Positions 1 to 10,516 of a DNA stretch of 49,408 nucleotides are shown here, piece by piece (the stretch's first letter is position 1; each line of letters opens with the position of its first letter). This DNA is from Hofstenia miamia. Its lineage: Eukaryota > Xenacoelomorpha > Acoela > Hofsteniidae. The position numbers were made by a program, and so were the translations under genes. The DNA is taken from NCBI GenBank assembly GCA_900660155.1, contig CABFPE010000041.1, forward strand, positions 632,371 to 681,778, in the 5' to 3' direction. Below the pieces are notes generated by a model. The model saw nothing but the letters and a program-made list of their open reading frames with translations, ran no database searches and was not told where the DNA came from.

Positions 1-243
1 CTGTTGCCACATTTGTGATCAATGACCTCCGTCATTCTCTCTCTGGCGCCAGTGCCGAGAAACTTATATTTGCAAAACGGAATTCAAGCTTTATATTTTG
101 ATTTGTATTTTTATATTTTGTTGTTATCTAATAATGGTTGCAACACTGTGCGCGGCGCGAAAACAATAATAATTCCGGACGTAAAAAATTCTATATTATT
201 TTACTTGATTCAATCTGACTCGCCTGTCAGCTACTTGGGACTG

Positions 244-336
244 CTCGACTCGAGATTCGACTCGACTCGCGAGTTGACTCTCTGATTCGACTCGACTCGA
301 CTCGAACCTGAGTTTACCCGACTCGCAGGGCCCTAA
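244..336. mobile_element. Probable hAT-like transposon end with ACTCG repeats
   Basis: The stretch is a run of irregular CGACT/ACTCG units, including an inverted pair around CTCGCGAG, and finishes in a GC-rich tip reading GACTCGCAGGGCCCTAA. Tips with short subterminal repeats and a terminal TTAGGGC-type motif are typical of some invertebrate hAT elements; that comparison is from memory. The tip abuts the point where homology of the following channel pseudogene to its intact paralogue stops, which supports an element boundary at about 336. Only one end lies in the window, so no target duplication can be checked. Confidence 0.4.
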
Positions 337-1560
337 CTTAACTCCATCCTCGAAAATTCTTCAAATGAGTTTTTCCAGATCAACAATTCCAATTTTGATA
401 TACTTGATATTATTGATGGTAAGCAAGAAAACCCACCACTATATAGATACAGTGATTACGTTAAATTACAGATTCCTAAAGATTTTGTCATTATAAAATG
501 TTTAATTGATAGGAAGGAATGTAAAGATGAGTGGCTTAAGCCACTACCAACAGAAACGTATGGAATGTGTTATCTTTTGACTCGATATCAAAATCAACTA
601 TCAAACTTCTACTCTGGATCTGTGTTTGGAATAAAACTACTTTTAAGCATTGATTTGGATGGTCGTATACCAATTCCTATTGCATTTAATGGAGTCAAAA
701 TAACTTTAATGCATTCGGGATTTCCTCTTAATCCTGATATAGAAGGGTTTGAGGTTTCAGCAGGAAGAAAAGTTACAGCTTCCGTTAAACTCATTCAATC
801 AACTGCGAAACCAAGTAAAGGCCTTAAATGTAATGAAGAACCTTTAAATACTAAGATATCACCCTTTCAAAATGATAGTTTTCTTCCTTTTATATCCAAA
901 AAAGGAAATACATCATCTATATATAATTCATTAGAGTGGTGTTACTATCATTGTCAACATACTCTTAGCATTACGATGTGTAACTGTTCTTCAATAATAT
1001 ACTTTGATCATCGGGAATGTCTAAATACGTCTAAAACTATTGAATGTGTACGAAGTATTTCCAGCTACAGAAAGTTAATTAGTAGCTGTTACTATGAAAA
1101 TTGCAAAATGCCTTGCAATGTTTATAAGTATGAGAAAATCATCAATTCTATAGATTTTGAATCAGCGGAATTTATACCTTATGTGATAGCAAAAAAGAAT
1201 TCGCATAATAGTATCTATTTACGAAATGTTAAAAAGATGCTTCCGGATAACTTTTACAATCTTTCAAAAGAACAACAACTCCTGAACCTTGAAGCAGTCT
1301 TCAACTACCATAAGAAACAACTGGTCTATGTCCATATATTTTTAGAGACTAGTTGGCTAACCATTTTTGAATATGATTTAAGAGTTTCTTTTAGTAATGT
1401 AATCAGTGATATTGGAGGGATTGCTGGTCTTATCATGGGAGCAAGTGCGATCACGTTTTTTGAAATCGTCGAGACTTTGGCAGTACTAGTAAAGTTGTTA
1501 TTTAAGAAGTTTATCAGAAGGAATAGCAATGGTGCTTCAAAGGTGATGGCATGGAAGTAA
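337..1560 (+). pseudogene. DEG/ENaC sodium channel, 5'-truncated copy A
   Basis: A reading frame open from about 337 to the TAA at 1558-1560 encodes the ectodomain and second membrane segment of a degenerin/epithelial sodium channel. The first in-frame ATG is at 565, but homology to the intact paralogue at 40987-42570 starts upstream at codon 337, so the ATG is not the original start. Visible are the PPLYRYSDY and GMCYLLT ectodomain blocks, the cysteine cluster WCYYHCQ, MCNCSS and CKMPC, and a second membrane segment with the filter-like GLIMGAS. About 105 N-terminal residues, including the first membrane segment, are missing. They are replaced by the transposon tip ending at 336, so the 5' part may lie beyond the left edge of the window. 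The remaining frame has no stop or frameshift, so the break may be recent or the fragment still transcribed. Family assignment is firm; a functional channel is unlikely without the first membrane segment. Confidence 0.85.
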
Positions 1561-2703
1561 TAACATAGATGCAAGCTACCAATCGAGATTATTTGCTAAA
1601 AATGGACTGTTTTCTGTATATTGCATGAATTGATATTATTAGTTTTTCTAAAATACAAAATTTTGAAAGTTGTATACTATGCTTATCCGGCTTCCGGCAT
1701 GCAATTGCTTCTTCATTACTTATATTTCAAAGGCCAAGCAAGCACTATCTCCTAAAAAGTATTTCTAAAATTATAGCTTTAAGCTTTGATTTGATAAAAG
1801 CACAATTTATATAGCGTATGTTCAACAGTACTCAAAAGAAATAATTCATATATTATCACAAATGGTGTGAAGTAGAGTATTTTGTGCATTCAATTATAAT
1901 TGCAATTTGCCATCAATGTTGCTTTGATTTACCCTAAGACAAGTAAACAAGTAAACCCAAGACCAACTACAAAAATTTTCTTTGTGCTTTGTCTCTAAAG
2001 AAGAAGTTAACAGTAATGCCATTGCCTGACCTTACTTTCTATGAATATAGATGACTAGTGAAATATGATTGTACCAAATATTTTCTTTGAGCAGCCTACC
2101 ATGACTTTGTCACTATAGGGATATCTTTTGCCAGACATATATTCAATATAAAAAAGTTCTTTTAAACACAGGACATAACATTGCAACGCTCTGATATGTT
2201 ATCAAAGGCATTGAAATACGTGCATGTGTGAGGTTCCAAATAATTGAAATGTCGTTCTGAAATAGAGCAAATTTATAATGCACATTACATGTGAGAGACA
2301 GGAAGGTAGCCAAGGGGCATGAGAGTTTGAATATCCCCGATCACTTAAAAACCTACAAATTTATTTTATTTACAAAAATATTTGAACTATCTTATGATAA
2401 ATTTTGTTTCATTAATTGCGGGAACGAAGTATTAATTATTTTCAACGATATTTTTTAATACTTTCGTAAAATTATGGAATAATCTCGATAAGAACACTGG
2501 ATCAGAAAATATTCTCAATTGCTTAAAAAGAAAGTGATTAACCATTTCAAAACTATTTCAACAAGGAATTATCTTACCAGTCAAAGAATTGCTTTGTTAA
2601 TTAAAAAACTATATCGTCTTCGCTTATCAATTAAAAATTAATGACAAAGAATTTAACTAAGATGATTTTCTACATGTAAAAAGAAATAATAAGCAATTAT
2701 ATA
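1561..2703. other. AT-rich intergenic DNA, nothing recognised
   Basis: No coding frame of any length resembling a known family is visible on either strand. The first bases are the 3' flank of the truncated channel copy; I see no canonical AATAAA close to its stop. The remainder is AT-rich sequence up to the mariner-like element. Confidence 0.5.
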
Positions 2704-3272
2704 CAGTCTGTCCCATAAGTTACAACGACTTCTATAAAAAGAAAACAAGGTAAAGAAAATATATATTTCAAAACTTTATTGTAACGATTACGTAATTTCT
2801 AACAATTATTCTAGGGAACATGTAAAAAATTAATCATAAGGATCAACTTGAAGGCCTCCTAGTTCAATAAACAATCGCATTCGTCTGAACGTTCTGTCAA
2901 TGATTTTTCGGAAAGTTTCAACTGGAAATCGCATAAATTCGTCTTGAATAACGCCTTTCAGGTCTTCTTTGTTTTGTGCTTTTCTTGCTACGATTCTAGG
3001 CTTTAGCCGACCCCATAACACGTTATCACAGGACGAGAGGTCAGGACTACGTGCTGGCCAAGGAATCGGTTAAATTTGCCAACCCATCGATCCTGAAAGG
3101 TATCTGTTAAGAAATTACGAGTTGCTATGGCGATATGTGCAGGAGCACCATCTGTTAGAAATGTGATGATAATAATATCTGTCTTGCTTGAAGAGCAGGA
3201 ATAAATTCATTTCTTAACATCTGACATAGACCTAGAATTATCATTAATAAAAAGTCGTCGTAACTTATGGGG
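2704..3272 (-). mobile_element. Mariner-like element, internally deleted
   Basis: Two 20-base inverted copies starting CCCATAAGTTAC lie at 2712-2731 and 3252-3271 and differ at one position. The left tip begins CAGTCTGTCCC directly after a TA (2702-2703), the target dinucleotide of Tc1/mariner elements; the right tip outside the core repeat has diverged. Between them is the C-terminal part of a DDE transposase on the minus strand. At about 570 bases the element is less than half the usual mariner length, so the N-terminal half has been deleted and the copy is non-autonomous. Confidence 0.8.
2830..3158 (-). pseudogene. Mariner-type DDE transposase, C-terminal remnant
   Basis: The minus strand reads TDGAPAHIA in one frame, then, after a frameshift near 3060-3075, WPARSPDLSSCDNVLWG followed by LKPRI and EDLKGVI, ending in DPYD and a stop at 2830. 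These are the second and third acidic regions of Tc1/mariner transposases; the usual text is QDGAPAH and WPARSPDLSPxDxxLWG. The first catalytic aspartate and the DNA-binding domain are absent. The 63-codon open frame at 2830-3021 is only the last piece. No activity is expected. Confidence 0.85.
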
Positions 3273-4680
3273 ATTTTTTACTATTTTCCTATTAAAAATA
3301 AATAAGTAAATATTTGAAGAGATATCACAAGGACTTTCCATTTAAATATTGCCTTGCAATTGTGTTTACAAATTAAGAAAATAGAGTCTTTAAACTGTAC
3401 TGCACTCTTCAGAAACAACCAATGACTTTACTTTTTTGCTATTTTCCTGTTAAAAAATTCCTTGAGAAGGTCCCCAATGTACTTATTAGGTCTCATATAA
3501 TATTATTTCCATACCCACTCTGCAAAAATACATCATGATTTAATTTATTAAAAGCTACCAAAATACACACAAATTTTTCATGCCTTCTTCTAAGTAAACT
3601 GACGCAATAATGTTTCATTTTATTAATACCCGACAAATCTCACCGGCACTATAAAGCCACACCAAATTGGATATCATGCAAAAATCACTAAAAAAATTGT
3701 TTTTAGGTCAGGATCTAACGCACTACAATTTTGAAAAGCTTAGCAAAATTATTCACATCGTGTAAATATGGCTAAAAAGTCCATCAGTTGTTAATATTTT
3801 CAAGTAATCAAAATTTAACCACTTGGTATTGGGCATCAAAATACATCATAATTTTATCAAAACAAGCTTTGAGTTGATAATTCATTAGGCCTACCCAAAA
3901 GTTTGATAAATTTAAAGTTAATCCAGTTAGAGAAATTAATATAAACCAAGGCGATACTAGATATAAACAAAGTAAAAAGTTGAGCTAATGCCTAAAAGGG
4001 CATCTTTGGTATCTCACCTAGACGCAAAGATGCATGCAGGATAAGTGCAATGAGAGAAGAAATGTTTATGAAGGACGTGCTTTTGATCTTTGATGGTATC
4101 ATATTTGTTAATGGTGGCATCTAGATCGACTTTTCGAATCTAATACGCAATAGTATAAGTAGTATTTATTAAATAAGTTGCGACTGTACTCACTGGTTGA
4201 ATGCCTTAACTATATTAATAATTCAACTTTGAGCAGACAGTAATGAGCCAATCTAATTTTATTCCAATAATAAATTTCATTTTTTAATATTTATTATTTC
4301 ATATCAATGAGACGTCTGCACATAGAAATTTGAGACTTGTTAGGCCAGGTTTGAAATCTCATACCCATTGTCAACATTGATTGATACTTCTTCAACTCTA
4401 AGGTTGCAATATAAAACAATTTCAATATTATAATATTGCATATCAATGTAAAATTTTAGCTAAGAAAAAAAGATTGAGAAAGGGTAAGTCTAAAAAATAT
4501 TATTATAATATGATTACATGATGTATATATTCTTATATTTTCAAGAACAAGAAAGATGAGAACTTTACGCGCAGATCTCATCTGATCAAAAATTTTATAA
4601 TCCCATACGAAGTTCAAATTAAATATTCTAAGTTTAAAAATATGGACTGAGAATGTATCACTGTGATGCAAATACTTATA

Positions 4681-4885
4681 CACTATTTCAGCACTGCTTG
4701 GAAATAGTCGGCTTCTTCTATATGTAATTGTCAACTTCTAATACGAAAATACATTTTTGATTGGCCGGATGCGGTTTTTATTGACAAAACACTCCGCGCA
4801 ATTTTGATTATGAGTGGAAATATTGATAATTGTGAAAAAAAACTCTATCAATTAATTTTTTGGTTCTTAAAATATTCATAATGTA
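4681..4885 (+). repeat. Dispersed repeat family R1, copy 1
   Basis: This copy aligns by eye with 6199-6405. Shared blocks in order are CAGCACT(G/T)CTTG, CGGCTTCTT, a TTATTGACAAAA block, a GATTRTGAG(T/C)GGAAAT block and an ACTCYATYA block. Same orientation, about 1.5 kb apart. Divergence is considerable, with small indels. It resembles no family I know. Confidence 0.6.
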
Positions 4886-6198
4886 TTGTATAGATTTTAG
4901 AATTTGCTTTTCCCGTGATCTTTCCTTATTAATAATTTTTTCCAAAAAACCACTGCAATTCTAATATGAACTGGCGTTCTTTCACTATGAAAACAGAAAA
5001 ACATAAACAATGATAGGTTCATCAATGGCATAGTAGTTTTATCTCTAAATGAATTTACAACAACTTTTGCAATATTTTGCTTTCGCTTTATTGATTAATT
5101 CCCAAACAGTTTTTCATGGAAAATTTATATTAAAAAAATTATTGCTCTAACATGTGATTTTCAATTTCAGTAAGTATAGTATTTCATTAATTATAATGTA
5201 TTGTCTATTAACAAGAGAATGTAACATGCATAACAACCTAACATTTGAATAAGCCAATGCGTCATTAAAACAAACTGTTCTGATGAAATCTATGCCATTC
5301 TGTATACTAAGTAGAAGCCAAAATTGTGTGGGTCCATTACGTGGAATTAACCTTATGTTTATTTTTGAGTTCCAATAGTGTGTTTAATTGCGGCTTGATA
5401 TAACTTACAGACATGGAGCACTATGATTATTATATAATCACATTTCATTAGACATGAAGACATTTCTGCTCTGTAAGATAGTAAGCAAATCTGAGGCAGG
5501 GGAACGTTCTGTCCTCTGGGTGCGCTCCTGCCTTCAGCATAAGCTGGTGTAGCAAAGTACAAGGCTCAATTTTCATAATTTATTTTATAATGATAAAAAA
5601 TTTGATTAAAAAATTAAAGCAGTTCCTTTCCTTTGAAATACCTGCGATTCTTGCAAATTTCATTAACACAGTTTAAAGTGTAAATGTTAGTATTATTTTG
5701 TAAAATTTTACCATTTTTTTTGCAAAGGATAGTAAATACTTACAAAAATTATTTTTATATCAACATTTTGTAATTTCAAGAAGGTTTGAGCAATTGAGAT
5801 CAAACAAAAAAGCTAAAGGCAAAAATATTATATCCCCTAAGTTGAAACAACTTAGGAAATATATATGACAACGATAACTCTACAAATTTTCTAAAAATAA
5901 ACTTTAATTTTAAATTTGAAATATTAAGAAACTTTTAAAGGTATCATTTTTTAGAAGTGCCGAATATCATTGTACTTAACTCTTATAGCGATTTAAACTA
6001 TCTGTATTTTGAAGTCGCATAATATTGATGAATAAATTATTTTCAAATTTCATTTTATTTGTATATTATAATTTATATAAAGTTGGAACTTTGAGAATGG
6101 CCTTTTGAGTAGCCTTCCTGCTTTTAAAAGTGTCACGACCAAAGAAGATGTGAGGCTGTAATTTAATTAATTGTTTTTTCAAATACGAATATAATACC

Positions 6199-6405
6199 AC
6201 AAAAACCTCAGCACTTCTTGAAGATAGACGGCTTCTTATGTATAATTATCAATCCACGGAAAAGAAATTCTCTTTCTGATTGAACTGATGAGGTCTTTAT
6301 TGACAAAATACTTTGATTGTGAGCGGAAATTGAAAATTTTTCCGTCAGAACTCCATTACATTTATTTCTTTTGTTGTTTCTAAGCTTTAATATAATTGAA
6401 TAATT
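6199..6405 (+). repeat. Dispersed repeat family R1, copy 2
   Basis: Second copy of the repeat at 4681-4885, same strand. Conserved blocks include GACGGCTTCTTATGTATAA and TTTATTGACAAAATAC. It may be a local duplication or two insertions of one element; no terminal repeats were seen. Confidence 0.6.
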
Positions 6406-9318
6406 ACATAAATGCTAAGGAATTTCCCATGGAACTGTTACCAACTTTCAAGTTTTTATAAGTTTGCTTAAAAGTGTCACTACAACTTGAAAATTACTAG
6501 CTTGATTTTTTAAGGCATAACATTGAAAATTGGAAATTAAATATTACTTTACTTGAAAATTTAAGCTGAATAATTTTAAACTTACAGAATACAATGCAAT
6601 GCATCTTTGCATCTACAGCTCATCCATTATAGAATTCATTAAAAAATTGTAAGCAATGAATAATGATTTGACACACAATAGATAATAGCATTTTCTTAAC
6701 TATATAAAAATTTACATTAAGAAATCCTCACTAGCCAGAGTTCTAAATTAGCTACTTTACTATATTGAATGAATTTTGCAGATAGCAACAAACTAAAATC
6801 ATTGAACATGATTTTCAATAAACCTTTTTGGTTGGAGCAACGCTTCAATAACGTAAAGGCGTTACACAGACATTGTGGGAACGTTGAATTTGAAATGAAC
6901 TATGGTTGCATGGACGCGTTAATGACCGTCACAGCAACGTTATAACGGATCGTTGAATTGGTAACATTAGTTATAACTGCAAAGTACAATATGTCAACAG
7001 TTTATCATTATCCAATTAATTAAATAGCACCAAATAACCTACTACAAAGCTACAGCATTATAATAGAACACTGAGATTCGGCAGACCCAATTGCTTTGCA
7101 CAGACTCATATAACAATGCATACAGCAAAGCAAATATTCAAATAAACACACGCAAGACAATGTGTATAGTCATAAATATCTATTACTAATAATAATTTTG
7201 CCAATTATAAAATTAAATTAAACATTCAATTTTGAATAGAATTGACATATGTTTTTGATGCAACTTAAAAGATTATAAAGTAAAAAGGAGTTTTAATAAT
7301 TTTCAAACAGTTCTAACTTTACTTGTGACATTTTGCATAAATTATTCTTACATTGCTTGGAGTAGGTGTATTTAAAATTTTTGCAAATTGAATTTTTTCC
7401 TTTTTCAACAAATTGGACTAAGGTAATATAATTTCTTAGTTTTCATGTACTTAGCGCCAAACATAAATATACATGTTTTCCTTCTTTAGTTGTTGTTGAA
7501 TACTAATTAAATTTGGTTAAATTTTGGTTAGAAATTCAATGTGTAATGTGTGCAAATTTAACCAAAATTCAGTGTTGCGCACCCAAAAATGTCTATTTCA
7601 ATTTAAAGGTTTGAGGAGACCACAAATGACATGTATTTACTATGCCAAAGGTGTAAGAAATACATTCAATTTTTGCTGAAAATATAAGCAATATTGAAAT
7701 TGCACATTAATTTATCTGAAATTACAATTTTGCAACTGCAAGCATTAGAGGTTAATAATTAAGAACTTTTCCAGAATTATTCTCTTCCATTTGCGAGTTC
7801 TACAAACAAGTAATTTTGGTTGCTTTACTATACAATTTTATTGTTAAGTTACACTAACGTGTATCATGTTTTCGCATTGTCTTCAATTATTCAATAAAGA
7901 GGAGAACTGTTGTACGAACAAATTTCGTTTAGATAGAGAACATTAACAAATTTTAGTTTATTATTAAATTAATAAAATATATATAATGTATAAGAAAGAA
8001 CTTAAATAACATACATTTTTGAAAATTTTTGATCCGAAATAGATCCGAAATATTCTCAAAATTGATTTTTTCCTATTCGATTATCTCCATGAGCTGTTAA
8101 AAAACTCGCTAGTTTAGAACTCCGTACATTCAGCCGACAATAAACAATGAACTTGAGCAATAGCCGGCTCGTAAGCCACGGCGTCAGTTGCACCAGCAAG
8201 ATACTACGTGAAAGGATAGCTTTTCCTATAATCAGGTATTTCTTGATGAGATATTTCAGTTTTTCCTGTATTTATTAAAAGAAAAACATCAAATTTTGAT
8301 TTTTACGATCTTACACAATTTTGAGGTTTGGGGACCCGAACATAGCAATACTTCAGTCCACTCGCAGTAGCCTAGTTTCATGCATTGGGCTTCTTCTTTA
8401 TTCCATTTTTAGAAAAAGATAATGCAGTTATCAATATCGCTTTGTTCATGAAACAAACAATTATTTTAATAATTTCTTCGACAATATTTACAAAAATTTT
8501 CAAAATACTGCATGTAGAATCCAACAAGGTTGATGTAGTCTAAAGTTATTCTAAATAATCGAGGTGGTTCAATAGTTATATATATAGTGTACTTTTTTTT
8601 CTTTTTATATAGTTATGGTCTTTAGCTCTATTATATAATACCTATTGGTCGATACACCTACCGTAAAGTTCACATACTATATAGAATTGAAAAACCCCGA
8701 ATGATCTACAAACATATCAGTAGAGAATCTATTCTTCGTGACGATTCTCTCGCTACGCATACATGGTGATCAGAAAATTTTGCCGTTAGAACTTTACGTA
8801 TTGACAGATACGGATAATATTGGAGATTTGATTGAACGTACAGCCATAATGGTTTCGTTTTTATCTCTGCAAGGGCCGCGTTATCTATCGTAATAAATCT
8901 TGACATATGTTTCATTATACCATCAATATTTTATTTGTTTTTTGTAAAATTTACCATTAGTGCATACAAAAATGTTGATTATTAATTATTTTTTAAATTT
9001 AAAAATACCGAAAAGTTCATTTGATATCCCATTGCAAATACATCTAATGCTGTGTAAATTGGAGCTAGGATGAGATAAATTCAAAAATTGAGGAAACTGT
9101 ATTTTGTGAGCTCGTATTCCTAATTTACCAACCCTCTTTGTCCCAGAAAGAGAATCGGCCTCCGACCGATAAAGTCTGGTCTTGGCCAAGGTCAGTAACT
9201 ACGGGTTAACCGCCGTTTAAAATTTCTACAAAAGACTGGTAAGGTTACCGAAAATGTCACCTTCCAAAATATTTTCGTTTTATATGAGAAATATTTTGTA
9301 TATTATGAGAAAAATTTA

Positions 9319-10514
9319 CAGTACACCTCGCGTAATAACATCCTCATGAGACAAGAGAAAAAAGTACCAATAAAAAATGTGTGTTATTAGCCGATATTTA
9401 TGAAAAACAAAAAATAACGCATTAAAAAATCGTCCATAAATAGAACAGCCAATATTTAATTAGGCAGTCAACTTTATTTAATAGAAACTTGCTTTGTATT
9501 CGATTTCAGTCTTGATTTCATAAATAGATAAAAACAATTCAGTGAGCAATCATTCTGTGTGTATCTAAAGTTTTTGAAATATTTATTTAGGCTCTGTTTT
9601 CCTCCAGCTTGCACTTCAGCACAACTATCAGCATCAGTCAGATTTCCAAAAAATGAATGTTCTGGCTTTATCTTCTGGTTGAGACACATCAGCTTCAATT
9701 ACTTGAGCTTCATGTACGAGATTTTCACTTCTGTTGCCAATAAGAAGTCCTGTCTTCTTAAAATAATTATAAACAGATGCTAATGAGACAAGAAAAATGC
9801 TCTTTTCCTTAAGGTGTGTTTACAGCTTATCAATGAAATATAATATTTCGCAATCGAGTGCTCAATTAGCACAAATTCAGCTGTAAACAGCTGTGAAAGA
9901 CGATCAATTAATAAAACTAATGAAATCAAAAGAATGCGTAATCGAGCTTATCAAATGCGCTAATACTTCTGTAAACACTTGAAAGACGATCATATTTCCA
10001 CAATTGAGATGAAAGACGTGATCAAACCACTTTTGATATTTCGTCTTTCATTCCTTTCATAATTAGTCATTACGCTAGTGTAAGCATTGAATCAATTATA
10101 TTCATTCGAAACTAGGCATGCAACAGGAAATGATCACGACCCAATTGCTTGAAAAAGTTAAAGAAAAAACGTTTCTGTGAGATGTCTCTAATCCCAAATG
10201 TTTTGAATTATAAGATTCAATTGGGATTAGTCAGCTGTAAACGCTGTATCAATAACAAATAAAAGTGTGATAAACAAGTTCAATTGAGACGCTGTAAACA
10301 GCGTATCAACAACAATGCATTCTTCTCAATTTAGATGTATTATAATTCATTGATAAGCTGTAAACCCACCTTTAAAATGGCATTTACTACTGTCATGGAC
10401 TTTGTGTGATGTAGTAGTCGAAGTGTGAATTACCGAGGGCCTTCTTATATATATAAAACTGGGACTACTGGTTTATGAATTTTTGATCAAGGTGTTATTA
10501 AGCGAGGTGCACTG
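9319..10514. mobile_element. Tigger/pogo-like element with TA target duplication
   Basis: The left end reads CAGTACACCTCGCGTAATAA after TA (9317-9318). The reverse complement of the right end reads CAGTGCACCTCGCTTAATAA, followed on the plus strand by TA (10515-10516). Tips of the form CAGTNNACCTCGNNTAA with a TA target are characteristic of pogo/Tigger elements. A second transposon occupies 9813-10371, so the original element was about 640 bases, a non-autonomous derivative. The open frames at 9474-9698 (minus) and 9559-9783 (plus) lie inside it; neither shows a catalytic motif. Confidence 0.75.
9813..10371. mobile_element. MITE flanked by TTAA, nested in the Tigger-like element
   Basis: The ends are inverted copies of GGTGTGTTTACAGCTTATCA (left) and GGTGGGTTTACAGCTTATCA (right, reverse complement), each bordered by TTAA (9809-9812 and 10372-10375, with one extra base on the right). 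Inside, CTGTAAAC recurs several times near both ends, together with GAAAGACG and GCGTATCA motifs; such subterminal repeats serve as transposase binding sites in several families. No coding capacity. A TTAA target suggests piggyBac-like mobilisation, but other TTAA-targeting families are possible. Confidence 0.7.
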
Positions 10515-10516
10515 TA

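Larger units (their letters stand above)
3273..9316. other. Gene-poor AT-rich stretch with two dispersed-repeat copies
   Basis: About 6 kb without a coding frame I can assign. It contains the two related repeat copies listed at 4681-4885 and 6199-6405. Short open frames at 4456-4734, 5359-5562, 8706-8915 and 8986-9189 (all minus) have no recognisable motif and look like chance. A GC-richer patch at about 9120-9215 holds nothing I could fold into a tRNA. Confidence 0.45.

Noticed and set aside
244..310. ACTCG repeats as a telomere-like or CRISPR-like array
   Set aside because: The units are irregular, lack spacers and end in a transposon-style tip; telomere repeats of animals are different.
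609..794. Open frames antisense to the channel copies (also 1326-1574, 20302-20490, 41066-41254)
   Set aside because: They are shadows of the DEG/ENaC reading frames on the other strand; similar shadows recur wherever a channel copy lies.
8986..9189. Minus-strand frame beginning MAKTRLYRSEADSLSG as a gene
   Set aside because: No conserved domain visible, no splice or promoter support, and the frame ends in low-complexity text; the GC-richer patch did not fold into a tRNA either.
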